NCBI RefSeq assembly: GCF_000381925.1
Contig: NZ_KB907307.1
Location: 4,154,001-4,218,000, forward strand
Direction of reading: 5' to 3'
Length of the DNA stretch: 64,000 bases
Source of the DNA: Nocardia sp. BMG111209
GTDB lineage: Bacteria; Actinomycetota; Actinomycetes; Mycobacteriales; Mycobacteriaceae
A program made the position numbers and the translations under genes. This document shows, piece by piece, positions 17,649 to 25,948 of this stretch. Every line of letters starts with the position of its first letter. Position 1 is the stretch's first letter. The notes under the pieces were generated by a model. The model was not told where the DNA came from and made no database searches. It saw nothing but the letters and a program-made list of their open reading frames with translations.

Positions 17649-18440
17649 TCAGGGCTTGCGGCCGATACCGCCCAGCAGGACCAGCCGGGTGGGCGGCAGA
17701 TCGTCGCCGATCCAGTCCTGGATCGGGACCACGCCCGGCTCGATCATCTCGAATCCGTCGAACAGCGCGGCCACCTCGGATCGCGACCGGAACACGAATT
17801 GCGCGGTGCTGCCGGTGGTGTCGGCGCGGGTCTGCTCGATGAACGTCGCATCGCTCTCGGTGCCGCCGTGGGTGAGGGCGAGATAACTGCCCGGCGCCAT
17901 CACCTCGCGGAACCGGGCGATGATCTCCGCCGGCCGCTCGTCCGCCATCACGAAGTGCAGGACGCCGACGACCAGCAACGCCATCGGCCGATCGAAGTCG
18001 AACCGGGCCTCCTCCCGCAGCCGCGGGATCAGCTCGGCGGGATTGCGGAAATCCCCCAACATCGGTGTGACAGTGGGCAATCCGTACAGCATCGCATTGG
18101 CATGGGTGTACACCACCGGGTCGTAGTCGACCGATGCCACCCGTACGTCGGAATCGAATTTCATCGCCGTCTCGTGCACGCTCGGCGAGGTCGGGATACC
18201 GGCGCCCATGTCGACGAACTGCCGGACGCCGGCCTCGGCGGCCAAACCGGTTGCCCCGGTGAGGAATTTGCGGCTGAACCACGCCACCGTCCGATTCTCC
18301 GGCGCGACCGCGAGCATCCGCTCGGCCACGGCCCGATCCACGGCGTAATTGTCCTTGCCGCCCAGCAGGTAGTCGTAGACCCGGGCCGCGTTCGGCCGGG
18401 TGGGATCGACCCCCTGGGGCGGCGGCCGGTCACTCGACAT
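17649..18440 (-). CDS. S-adenosylmethionine methyltransferase, DUF574 / Methyltransf_19 family (second copy)
   Basis: A 263-residue paralogue of the protein encoded at 14362. It shares VYDYLLGGKDNYAVDRAVAE, the SAM-binding FVDMGAGIPTSPSVH and VASVDYDPVVYTHAN. The two copies are clearly diverged, so this is an old duplication or separate acquisitions. ATG 18440 is preferred over the GTG at 18446 because GGGAGG lies at proper distance from the ATG and too close to the GTG. Function and substrate are unknown. Confidence 0.85.
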   Translation of the reverse strand: MSSDRPPPQGVDPTRPNAARVYDYLLGGKDNYAVDRAVAERMLAVAPENRTVAWFSRKFLTGATGLAAEAGVRQFVDMGAGIPTSPSVHETAMKFDSDVRVASVDYDPVVYTHANAMLYGLPTVTPMLGDFRNPAELIPRLREEARFDFDRPMALLVVGVLHFVMADERPAEIIARFREVMAPGSYLALTHGGTESDATFIEQTRADTTGSTAQFVFRSRSEVAALFDGFEMIEPGVVPIQDWIGDDLPPTRLVLLGGIGRKP

Positions 18441-18577
18441 CCGCACCTCCCTCGACGTCCCGGTCAGCGTAACAAGCCGGCCGGGTCCCCGGTCGCGATA
18501 CCGAAGGATATCGGCGAGGGGCCCGGCCGGGTGTCGACTTGTGGCACTTCACATTTCGGCGTCGCGGAAGCAACCGC

Positions 18578-19966
18578 TCAGTGCACGAAGGTGCCGAGGA
18601 TCAGGATCACCACAATGGATACGCAGGACAGGATCGTCTCCATCGCGGACCACGATGCGAAGGTCTCCTTGACGTCCATGCCGAAGAATTCCTTCACCAG
18701 CCAGAAGCCCGCGTCGTTGACGTGCGAGAGGAACAGCGAGCCGGACCCGACCGCGAGCGCGACCAGCGCCGCGCTGGTGTGATTCGAGGTCAGCAGGATC
18801 GGCGCGATGATGCCGGAGGCCGTCACCGTGGCCACGGTCGCCGACCCGGTCGCCAGGCGGATGGCGACCGCGATCAGCCACGCGAGCAGCAGCAGCGACA
18901 GATGGGAGTGGTTCGCGGCCTTGCCGATCGAATCCGCGATGCCGGTGTCCACCAGCATCTGCTTGAATCCGCCGCCGGCGCCGATGATGAGCAGGATGCC
19001 CGCGATCGGGGCGAGCGCGGCGCCCATGATCTCGCCGGAACGGCTGCGGCCGAACCGGAATGCGATCATCGCCCAGATCACGCCGATGATCATCGCCGTG
19101 ATCGGGTCGCCGATGAAGTCCATCACCCGGTGCACCTCGGCCTTGGGGTCGGTCACCACCAGGTCGATCACCGTCTTCACCAGCATGATGGCGACCGGCA
19201 ACAGGATCACCGACAGCGTGGTGAGCACACTCGGCGCCGGCCGGCCGTCCTCGCGCTCGGCGGCGCTGTACTGGGTCGCGAGCTGTTCCGGCGGCGTCGG
19301 CTGCACCCGCCGAGAGATGAAGGATCCGTACACCGGCCCGGCGATGATCGCGGTCGGAATCGCGACGATGACGCCGAGCAGCAGGGTGGTGCCGAGATCC
19401 GCCTTCAGCGCGCTGATCGCGACCAGCGGACCCGGATGCGGCGGGATGAGGCCGTGCAGGATCGACAGCCCCGCCAGCGCCGGGATGCCGACCCGCAGGA
19501 TCGAACCGCCGACCCGCCGCCACACCAGGTAGACGATCGGAATCATCAGCACCAGGCCGACCTCGAAGAACATCGGGATGCCGATGACCATCGCGGCCAG
19601 CACCATGGCCCACGGCGCCCGCCGCTCGCCGACCCGGTCGACGATCGCGCCGACGAGCCGGTCCGCGCCGCCGGAATCGACCAGCAACTTGCCGAGCATG
19701 GCGCCCAGCGCGACGATCACGCCGACGTTGCCGAGCACCCCGCCCACGCCGGTGGTGAGACTCTTGAGCAGTTTGTCGGCGGAGATGCCGCCGGCCACGC
19801 CCACGAACAGGGCGCCGATGAGCAGCGCCAGGAACGGGTGGATCTTGGCCGCGGCGGAGAGCAGGACGACGAGCGCGATGCCCGCGAGGGCGACGACGAT
19901 CAGGCGGGTGTCGTGTCCGGTCCAGGACGAGGACTTGGCCGCCGCCTCGGCGACAGTGGTGAGCAC
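18578..19966 (-). CDS. gntP: Gluconate:H+ symporter, GntP family
   Basis: A 462-residue permease with about 12-14 membrane segments, typical in length for GntP transporters. Motifs include GVLGNVGVIVALGAMLGKLL, LIPPHPGPL (conserved in the family), GAGGGFKQML and the C-terminal SHVNDAGFWL. It imports gluconate for phosphorylation by GntK, whose gene ends 39 bases upstream on the same strand. The GTG start has AAGGAA at the right distance. Expression is probably controlled by the divergent GntR-type regulator. Confidence 0.9.
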   Translation of the reverse strand: MLTTVAEAAAKSSSWTGHDTRLIVVALAGIALVVLLSAAAKIHPFLALLIGALFVGVAGGISADKLLKSLTTGVGGVLGNVGVIVALGAMLGKLLVDSGGADRLVGAIVDRVGERRAPWAMVLAAMVIGIPMFFEVGLVLMIPIVYLVWRRVGGSILRVGIPALAGLSILHGLIPPHPGPLVAISALKADLGTTLLLGVIVAIPTAIIAGPVYGSFISRRVQPTPPEQLATQYSAAEREDGRPAPSVLTTLSVILLPVAIMLVKTVIDLVVTDPKAEVHRVMDFIGDPITAMIIGVIWAMIAFRFGRSRSGEIMGAALAPIAGILLIIGAGGGFKQMLVDTGIADSIGKAANHSHLSLLLLAWLIAVAIRLATGSATVATVTASGIIAPILLTSNHTSAALVALAVGSGSLFLSHVNDAGFWLVKEFFGMDVKETFASWSAMETILSCVSIVVILILGTFVH

Positions 19967-20005
19967 GGGATTTCCTTCTTCGATGGTGCCGTCCGGGTGG
20001 GGCGG

Positions 20006-20584
20006 TCAGGCCTGCAGGGAGTTCGGGGCCGGGCGCTCGTCGCGCTCGTGGGCCGCGGCGACACGTTCGAGGTGTTCGGCGGCGATCAGTGCGTCGACGA
20101 TGACCGTGGGCTCCTCGTCGATCGGGATCCGCACCGGATTCTCGTCGTCCGTCGGCGTCTCCAGATCGGTGAACTGACTCGCGAGCAGATCCGGCGGGAA
20201 GAAATGTCCGTGCCGCGCGGTGAGCCGGCGCGCGACAGTCTCGGGATCGGCGTCCAGATAGATCAACCGGACCTGCGGACGCCCGTCGCGCAACAGATCC
20301 CGATAGGACCGCTTGAGCGCCGAGCAGGTGACCACACCGGCGCGGCCCGCGGCGCTGGTCCGGTCGATCCACGCGCCGATGGCGGCCAGCCAGGGCCAGC
20401 GATCCTCGTCGGTGAGCGGATGCCCGGCGGCCATCTTCTCGACATTGGCGGGCGGATGGAAGCCGTCGGCCTCGGCGTATTCCCAGCCGAGCCGGCCCGC
20501 CAGCAGCGAGCCGATGGTGGTCTTACCACTGCCCGAAACGCCCATGACCAGGAGGATCGGCGGTGACGGCGGATGGCCTGGCAT
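20006..20584 (-). CDS. gntK: Gluconokinase
   Basis: A 192-residue P-loop kinase that makes 6-phosphogluconate from gluconate and ATP and feeds the pentose phosphate pathway. The P-loop GVSGSGKTT begins near residue 15, followed by the family motifs EADGFHPPANVEKMAAGHPL and CSALKRSYRDLLR. The length is slightly longer than E. coli GntK because of a short acidic C-terminal tail. The ATG at 20584 is preceded by AAGGAGA. It is the first gene of the gntK-gntP unit and divergent from gntR. Confidence 0.93.
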   Translation of the reverse strand: MPGHPPSPPILLVMGVSGSGKTTIGSLLAGRLGWEYAEADGFHPPANVEKMAAGHPLTDEDRWPWLAAIGAWIDRTSAAGRAGVVTCSALKRSYRDLLRDGRPQVRLIYLDADPETVARRLTARHGHFFPPDLLASQFTDLETPTDDENPVRIPIDEEPTVIVDALIAAEHLERVAAAHERDERPAPNSLQA

Positions 20585-20646
20585 GGGTCTCCTTCGACCT
20601 CGAACGCCCTCGGACTTCGGAGCGCGACTCACTGTAACCGAATAAG

Positions 20647-20661
20647 TATGATTAATGAATA
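20647..20661. promoter_or_regulatory. AT-rich site between gntK and gntR, possible operator
   Basis: TATGATTAATGAATA lies in an AT-rich island (about 20640-20695) that stands out from the GC-rich surroundings. Its left half resembles the Corynebacterium glutamicum GntR1/GntR2 box as I remember it (TATGATAGTACCAAT). Its position between the divergent genes fits a regulator-binding site. Confidence 0.35.
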
Positions 20662-20755
20662 GAAATCGGACAATTAGTAATACCATTGCCGAATGGCTCG
20701 TCCGGGGGGCCGACGGCGATGATGGCTCGACAGAACGACGAGACGGAGGGTGGGC

Positions 20756-21466
20756 ATGGCGGAGTTGGGCAGGGGCCGGGCGGGCGGGGTCGCCGACACC
20801 CTCGGCGGCGAGATCGCCGCGGAGGTGTTCCGTCCGGGCCAGGTCCTGCTCACCGATCAGCTCGCCGAACGATTCGCGGTGTCCCGCACGGTGATTCGCG
20901 AGGCGGTCCAGGTCCTCCAGGCCAAGCGGCTGTTGCGCAGCAGCCCGCGGATCGGCCTGACCGTCCGGCCGGTCGTGGAATGGCATCTGTTCGATCCCGA
21001 CGTGATCCGCTGGCGGCTGGCCGGTCCGGCGCGCACGGCCCTGCTCGACGAACTGACCGAACTGCGCGGCGCGGTGGAACCGGCCGCGGCCGCCGCCGCG
21101 GCTCGTCGCATCGACCCCGACGCCCGCGCCGCCCTGCTCGCCGAATCGGCGCGGATGCGGGCCGCCGCGATGACCGGCGATCACGCGGCCTTCGTCGACT
21201 CCGACGTCCGATTCCACGGCCTGCTCCTGGAGATGTCCGGCAATCCACTGTTCGCCCAACTCGGCCCGGTGACCGGTGAACTGCTGCGCGGCCGCGCGGC
21301 CCTGCAACTACTGCCCGCGGTACCCGATCCGGCCGACGCCACACGGCACGACGCGGTCGCCGTCGCGATTGCGACCGGCGATCCCGACGCCGCGGAGGCC
21401 GCGATGCGCCTGGTGGTCCGGGAATCACTGGACGACATCCACCGCCGCCTCGGCACGACCCCCTGA
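20756..21466 (+). CDS. gntR: GntR-family (FadR subfamily) transcriptional regulator
   Basis: A 236-residue regulator. The winged helix-turn-helix (LLTDQLAERFAVSRTVIREA, then VQVLQAKRLL) occupies about residues 25-75. The C-terminal all-helical FCD effector domain (about 90-225) carries the ligand and metal-binding pattern with DSDVRFHGLLLEMSGNPLF. GGAGG before ATG 20756 decides that start over the GTG six bases earlier. Divergent orientation from gntK-gntP implies local control of gluconate genes, usually repression released by gluconate or its phosphate. Confidence 0.87.
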   Translation: MAELGRGRAGGVADTLGGEIAAEVFRPGQVLLTDQLAERFAVSRTVIREAVQVLQAKRLLRSSPRIGLTVRPVVEWHLFDPDVIRWRLAGPARTALLDELTELRGAVEPAAAAAAARRIDPDARAALLAESARMRAAAMTGDHAAFVDSDVRFHGLLLEMSGNPLFAQLGPVTGELLRGRAALQLLPAVPDPADATRHDAVAVAIATGDPDAAEAAMRLVVRESLDDIHRRLGTTP

Positions 21467-21550
21467 GTCCCGCACGCCGATCCGGCAGCGGCGAACCATG
21501 TTCCCCGCGCGCCGATTCGGGGTTGTGACGGCCCGTGTACCGGACGCCGT

Positions 21551-21556
21551 TATAGT
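21551..21556 (+). promoter_or_regulatory. -10 element for a leaderless transcript
   Basis: TATAGT followed by seven bases and the ATG at 21564, a near-ideal leaderless arrangement that fixes the start of the next gene. Confidence 0.55.
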
Positions 21557-21563
21557 CCGATCC

Positions 21564-22238
21564 ATGCCCGGGACATGGAGCGCTCTCGGAAAACAACTGG
21601 GAACCCTTGCCATCGACCAGGGTTCCCGCATGGTCGTCCGGCAGGCGCCGCGCCTGGTACGGCGCATGGCCCGCACCCCGATCTGGACATGGGCCCGCCC
21701 GGCACCGGCAACCCGTGACCGCCCCGCACTGCCCCGAACCCGGCCCACACCGGGCCACGCCACCGCGCCGGTCGCCCGTCACCGCACCACTCCCGTGGCC
21801 CCCGGCCGCTCCCGCACCCACGGCACCGTCGATATCCGCCCGCCGGCCTCGGCCCCGATCCCGAGCCGCGAACGGGCTCGCCGACTCGTCTACTGCCCGC
21901 ACCTGGACGGCCCCGCCGACACCGGCGAGATCGTCTGGGCCTGGATCCCCGACCCCACCGACCCTGCAGGTGGCCGCGACCGCCCGGTCCTGCTCATCGG
22001 CCGCTCCGGCACCACCCTGCTCGGCCTGTCCCTGTCCGACGACCCGGTCTACGAACTGGATCCGGCCTGGATCGCGCTCGGTGCCGGCCCGTGGAGCCAC
22101 GGCCGCTTCACCTGGGTCCGCCTGGACCTGGTCGCCGACATCCCGGAAGCAGGCATCCGCCGCGAGGGCGCAATCCTCCCCCGCCCCGCCTTCGACCTGG
22201 TCGCCTACCGCCTCTGCGCCGAATACCAGTGGTTCTGA
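21564..22238 (+). CDS. PemK/MazF-like protein with basic Pro-rich N-terminus
   Basis: A 224-residue protein. About the first 100 residues are Arg/Pro/Thr-rich and probably disordered. The C-terminal part (YCPHLDGPADTGEIVWAWIP, then RDRPVLLIGR and LGLSLSD) looks like the beta-barrel start of PemK/MazF-type proteins, which are mostly mRNA interferases. No antitoxin-like small ORF is adjacent, so it may be a solitary house-keeping member of the family. The ATG is fixed by the TATAGT element seven bases upstream. The wider frame is open for 96 codons upstream without coding character. Toxin activity is not shown by the sequence. Confidence 0.6.
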   Translation: MPGTWSALGKQLGTLAIDQGSRMVVRQAPRLVRRMARTPIWTWARPAPATRDRPALPRTRPTPGHATAPVARHRTTPVAPGRSRTHGTVDIRPPASAPIPSRERARRLVYCPHLDGPADTGEIVWAWIPDPTDPAGGRDRPVLLIGRSGTTLLGLSLSDDPVYELDPAWIALGAGPWSHGRFTWVRLDLVADIPEAGIRREGAILPRPAFDLVAYRLCAEYQWF

Positions 22239-22296
22239 ACCACCGTCCGCTCAGTCGGCCCGATCCGGCACTGCGGCCGTATCCGAGGTCGTCCGA

Positions 22297-23091
22297 TCAG
22301 GTCGCCATGTTGCGGGCGCGGCCGAACAGGAGGCTGTAGATCAGGGCGCCCAGCAGGCCGCCGAGCAGGGGGAACAGGATGAAGGCCCAGACCTGGCCCA
22401 TGGCGCCGTCCTGATAGGGCGCGACCGCCAGGCTGCGAACCGGATTCACCGAGGTGCCGTCGATCGGGAGCGCGACCAGCGTGACCACCGCGTAGGCGGT
22501 GCCGATGGACAATCCCGCCAGCGGCACGTCCGAGAGCTGGTCGGTGGAGGCCAGGACGACGAACACCAGAACGGCGGTCAGGATGATCTCGACCGTGATG
22601 GTGGCGGCCAGGCCGTAGCCGTTGGTGGTGACGTTGCCCAGCGGCCCGTCGACCACCGATTTGGCCGGACTGTGCCCGCCCCAGCCGTTGGCGCCGAGCC
22701 CGTCGCGCGACCGGTCGTAGCTGGGCAGATTCTTCGCCACGGCGTAGATCACCGCACCGGAGAGGAAACCGCCGATCAACTGGGCCAGGACATAGAAGCC
22801 CGCGTCGGCGCGGTTGATCCGGCCGAGCAGCAGATGTCCGAGAGTGACCGCCGGATTCACATGGCAGCCGGAGATGGGCCCGATCGTGTACATCAGGAAC
22901 AGCAGGGTGAACCCGAAGGCGACCGCCACGCCGAGCGAGCCGATCCGGTGCGACCCCTCCAGCACCCACGCCCCGACGCCGCCGAACACCAGCACGAACG
23001 TGCCGATTCCCTCGGCCAGCAATTTGCGCCGCAGCGGCACGGCATGCCGCTCGACGTCCTCCTCCACCACTTCCTGCGCGGTCGGAGACAT
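22297..23091 (-). CDS. Aquaporin / MIP-family channel
   Basis: A 264-residue six-span channel. The first half has the canonical loop GCHVNPAVTLG. In the second half the NPA box is altered to SVNPVRSLAVA, an Ala-to-Val change, while the selectivity-filter arginine is kept. A long extracytoplasmic loop (NLPSYDRSRDGLGANGWGG region) sits between spans three and four. Water or a small neutral solute is the likely cargo. ATG 23091 is preferred over GTG 23100 because AGGAGG is nine bases upstream. It is convergent with the PemK-like gene. Confidence 0.88.
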   Translation of the reverse strand: MSPTAQEVVEEDVERHAVPLRRKLLAEGIGTFVLVFGGVGAWVLEGSHRIGSLGVAVAFGFTLLFLMYTIGPISGCHVNPAVTLGHLLLGRINRADAGFYVLAQLIGGFLSGAVIYAVAKNLPSYDRSRDGLGANGWGGHSPAKSVVDGPLGNVTTNGYGLAATITVEIILTAVLVFVVLASTDQLSDVPLAGLSIGTAYAVVTLVALPIDGTSVNPVRSLAVAPYQDGAMGQVWAFILFPLLGGLLGALIYSLLFGRARNMAT

Positions 23092-23231
23092 ATGAGCCAC
23101 CCTCCTCGGTCAGACATGCTGTCAGGAGTTCAGGAATACGTTCATGATCGCTCGAGTCCGGACCCCGACGCTACGCGAGTGTGATGCCTACCACAACAGC
23201 ATGCACGGTCCGGGCTGTCGGAGCCCGGCCG

Positions 23232-23237
23232 TAGGAT
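23232..23237 (+). promoter_or_regulatory. -10 element for a leaderless holA transcript
   Basis: TAGGAT, a seven-base spacer and GTG at 23245, with no Shine-Dalgarno sequence. Confidence 0.5.
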
Positions 23238-23244
23238 CGTCGCC

Positions 23245-24216
23245 GTGACCGAACGCCCGGCTCCCGTCCATCTCGTCCTCGGTGAGGAAGAGCTGCTGAT
23301 CGAACGCGCGATCGCGGCGATCGTCGCGCAGGCGCGAGCGGTCTCCCCCGACCCGGGGGCGTTACCCGTCGACCGGCTGCGCGCCGGCGATGCGAGCACC
23401 GCCGAGCTGGCCGAGCTGCTGAGTCCGTCGCTGTTCGCGGAAGACCGGGTGATCGTGCTGGAGGCTGCCGCGGAGGCGGGCAAGGACGCGGTCGCCGTCG
23501 TCACCGTGGCCGTCACCGATCCGCCGGAGGGCGTGGTCCTGGTGGTGCTGCATTCCGGCGGCGGCCGGGCCAAGGCCCTCGCGGGCGATCTGCAGAAGCG
23601 CGGCGCGGAGGTCCACCCCTGCGCCAAGCTGACCAAGGCCGGCGAGCGAGTCGAGTTCGTGCGCAACGAGTTCCGCGCCGCCGGGGTGCGCGCCTCGGGC
23701 GAGGTGGTGCAGGCCGTCCTGGAGGCGGTGGGTTCCGATCTGCGGGAGCTGGCCGCCGCCTGTTCCCAGCTCGCCGCCGATACCGGTGGCAAGGTCGACG
23801 CCGCCGCCGTGCGCCGCTACTACTCCGGCAAGGCCGAGGTCTCCGGATTCGATGTCGCCGAATACGCCGTCGCGGGCGACCGTCCCGCCGCCATGGAGGC
23901 GCTGCGCTGGGCCATCGACCGCGGTGTGCCCGCGGTGCTGCTCGCCGACGCGCTGGCCGATTCGGTACACACCATCGCCCGGGTCGGTTCGGCCGGCCGC
24001 GGCGACCCGTTCCAGCTCGCCTCGCAGCTCGGTATGCCGCCCTGGAAGGTGAAGAAGGCCCAGGGCCAGGCCCGCGGCTGGACCGCGGCCACCATCGGTT
24101 CCGCCCTCCAGGTCGTCGCGACGCTCAACGGCGATGTCAAGGGCGGCGCCGCCGATTCGGACTACGCCCTCGAACATGCGCTCACCCGCATCCTGGACCT
24201 GCACGGCGCCGGCTGA
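23245..24216 (+). CDS. holA: DNA polymerase III subunit delta
   Basis: A 323-residue clamp-loader subunit that opens the sliding clamp for the replicative polymerase. It has the delta N-terminal pattern [15 protein letters not shown], a poorly conserved AAA+ middle without Walker A, and the C-terminal helical collar domain ([17 protein letters not shown]). Its length is normal. In M. tuberculosis holA neighbours rpsT and comEC; here rpsT is about 1.2 kb away but comEC lies 14 kb off, so the block has been split by insertions. Confidence 0.92.
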   Translation: MTERPAPVHLVLGEEELLIERAIAAIVAQARAVSPDPGALPVDRLRAGDASTAELAELLSPSLFAEDRVIVLEAAAEAGKDAVAVVTVAVTDPPEGVVLVVLHSGGGRAKALAGDLQKRGAEVHPCAKLTKAGERVEFVRNEFRAAGVRASGEVVQAVLEAVGSDLRELAAACSQLAADTGGKVDAAAVRRYYSGKAEVSGFDVAEYAVAGDRPAAMEALRWAIDRGVPAVLLADALADSVHTIARVGSAGRGDPFQLASQLGMPPWKVKKAQGQARGWTAATIGSALQVVATLNGDVKGGAADSDYALEHALTRILDLHGAG

Positions 24217-24240
24217 ACCGCCACGCGCGGCACCGGCGAT

Positions 24241-25311
24241 TCAGCCCTGGTTGTGCCGGATGATCTCGTCGATCAGCGCGCTGCCCGGGAAATCCGCCAT
24301 CAGCAGTCCGGCGGTCTTCCCCGGCTCGGCACGCAGGCGGTCCAGCGTGCGCGGATTCTCGTCGTGCGCGTAGCGCTCGGGCACCCGGGCCGGATCGGGC
24401 ACGCCGCTGGCGGAGAGGAAGTTCAGGTAGAGGGTGTGCGGATCCCCGGCCGCCGCCTTGTCCAGCTGCGCGGTGATCGCGGCCCATTTGGCGTCCACCG
24501 ACGGATCGTGCCAATCGTCCTGGATATCGAGCGGCAGGCCGCGACCGTCACCGCCCGCGATGTTGTCGAACTGGGTGAGCACGATCCGGCCGCGCACCTC
24601 ACCCAGCGCCGGCAGGGCGGCCCGCCCGGTCACCGAAGGTTGCCAGACCCGCGGATGCGCGGTCAGATACCGATCGATCAGGGCCAGGTCCGGCGGCACC
24701 CGCCCGGCATCGTCGCAGGTGAAAGGCTTACCGGTGTTGTCACATTCGGCCTTCACCCGCATCAGCACGGTCTCGCGGGGATGGTCGGCGAGGAACTGGT
24801 CGGCGACGGTGAGCACATCGTCGAGATGCGCCTGCTGATAGAAGGAGCCGTGCTGCAGCGCAAGACCGTCGTTCTCGTCGCGGCGGACCCGGATGTCGAG
24901 CGCGCGGATCCCCGCGTCGAACTGCGCGCGCAGGCTGCGGCGCGATACGCAGGCCGAGTCGCCGGATCCGCAGCCGGTCGTGACGCTCTGCTGCGTGACC
25001 ACCGCGGGCCCGGCCTTGTCCCCGTGGAAGGCCATGGTGTCGTGGGTGCCGGGTACGGAGAGGCGACCGAGGGTGAGTCCGTCCGGCAGCCCGCCCAGCC
25101 AATCCGGATGGTGTGCGGCGCCGAGGCTGCGGTAGGCATCGTTCGCATCCGGCCGCCCGGTCGGCGTTCCCGCGCCCTGGGCGGCTGTCACCGCCCCTTG
25201 CACCTGTGAGACGGCCGTCGTCGGGTGCTGCGCCACCCCGCCGCAGCCGGCCGATACCATCCCCGCCGCGAGCACCGCGACAGCGCTCCGGATACCGATA
25301 ACCCCATTCAT
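24241..25311 (-). CDS. PI-PLC X domain lipoprotein
   Basis: A 356-residue exported protein. The N-terminus has a hydrophobic signal and a lipobox-like VSAGC, placing the modified cysteine near residue 23. The phosphatidylinositol-specific phospholipase C X-box is visible: SVPGTHDTMA with His90, and LQHGSFYQQ with His154 as the second catalytic histidine; LDIRVR lies between them and TQFDNIAG follows. Bacterial members cleave phosphatidylinositol without calcium, which matters in organisms that make PI lipids. The ATG is supported by a leaderless -10 (TACGGT) six bases upstream. It converges on holA. Confidence 0.82.
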   Translation of the reverse strand: MNGVIGIRSAVAVLAAGMVSAGCGGVAQHPTTAVSQVQGAVTAAQGAGTPTGRPDANDAYRSLGAAHHPDWLGGLPDGLTLGRLSVPGTHDTMAFHGDKAGPAVVTQQSVTTGCGSGDSACVSRRSLRAQFDAGIRALDIRVRRDENDGLALQHGSFYQQAHLDDVLTVADQFLADHPRETVLMRVKAECDNTGKPFTCDDAGRVPPDLALIDRYLTAHPRVWQPSVTGRAALPALGEVRGRIVLTQFDNIAGGDGRGLPLDIQDDWHDPSVDAKWAAITAQLDKAAAGDPHTLYLNFLSASGVPDPARVPERYAHDENPRTLDRLRAEPGKTAGLLMADFPGSALIDEIIRHNQG

Positions 25312-25317
25312 CCGACC

Positions 25318-25323
25318 ACCGTA
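25318..25323 (-). promoter_or_regulatory. -10 element for a leaderless transcript
   Basis: TACGGT on the minus strand, six bases before the ATG at 25311. Confidence 0.45.
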
Positions 25324-25424
25324 ACCCGGCGCGGACGGCAAAAGCCGCCGCGGTCGCTCGACGTCACGAGCCCTCTGCCACGGCGGCCATATGGAACGAA
25401 TGCGACCCGCAGGTCGCGCGGCGA

Positions 25425-25688
25425 TCAGCCCAGCTTGTTGTAGGCCAGCGACATGGCCGACTTCTTGTTGGCGGCCTGGTTGGCGTGGATGACGCCCTTG
25501 GACGCGGCCTTGTCGAGGCTGCGGCTGGCCGACACCAGCAGGTCCTGGGCCTTGTCCTTCTCACCGGCGGCCGCGGCCTCGCGGAACTTGCGGATGGACG
25601 TGCGCAGGGCGGACTTCACCGACTGGTTGCGCTGCCGCGCCGCCTCGTTGGTGCGGATCCGCTTCAGCTGGGACTTGATGTTGGCCAC
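25425..25688 (-). CDS. rpsT: 30S ribosomal protein S20
   Basis: An 87-residue basic protein that binds 16S rRNA early in 30S assembly. The sequence [20 protein letters not shown] followed by [15 protein letters not shown], and the C-terminal [16 protein letters not shown], are unmistakable. It starts at GTG with GAGGAAA upstream. It is transcribed away from the ATP-grasp operon across a 255-base AT-richer gap. Confidence 0.97.
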   Translation of the reverse strand: MANIKSQLKRIRTNEAARQRNQSVKSALRTSIRKFREAAAAGEKDKAQDLLVSASRSLDKAASKGVIHANQAANKKSAMSLAYNKLG

Positions 25689-25901
25689 GCCTGTTTCCTC
25701 TGATTCCTGTCGTCGGATGGTCTAGCTGTCTCTGGTACAACCACGAAGTCTGTGGGCGCGCACCGAACCGCAACATCGACATACGGAAAGCGCTGCACCG
25801 ACGATCGACAGTACCAGCCACCGGCTCGCGGAATGAAATCGCCCCGATGGGACCGGATGATGTCATCGCCGGATACATGTTGATCAAGCAAATTTTACCT
25901 A

Positions 25902-25948
25902 CGTCCAACCGCACGAGAACCAGACATGTTGGACGATTGATACATGTC
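25902..25948. promoter_or_regulatory. Nested inverted repeats overlapping the ATP-grasp start codon
   Basis: Two perfect inverted repeats interlock: CGTCCAAC (25902-25909) with GTTGGACG (25928-25935), and GACATGT (25923-25929) with ACATGTC (25942-25948); the second contains the ATG at 25944. A third ACATGT copy is at 25875-25880. These could be protein-binding sites or an mRNA fold that masks the start. Confidence 0.4.

Noticed and set aside
18539..20566. Plus-strand open frame of about 2 kb opposite gntP-gntK
   Set aside because: It runs across two well-identified minus-strand genes and shows only GC-driven composition.
21564..22296. Complete toxin-antitoxin locus at the PemK-like gene
   Set aside because: No antitoxin-sized ORF overlaps or precedes it; the upstream neighbour is the GntR regulator.
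24211..24246. GGCTGAA/TTCAGCC inverted repeat between holA and the lipoprotein gene as a terminator
   Set aside because: The arms are mainly the two stop codons and their flanks, separated by 22 bases; the stem is too weak to assert.
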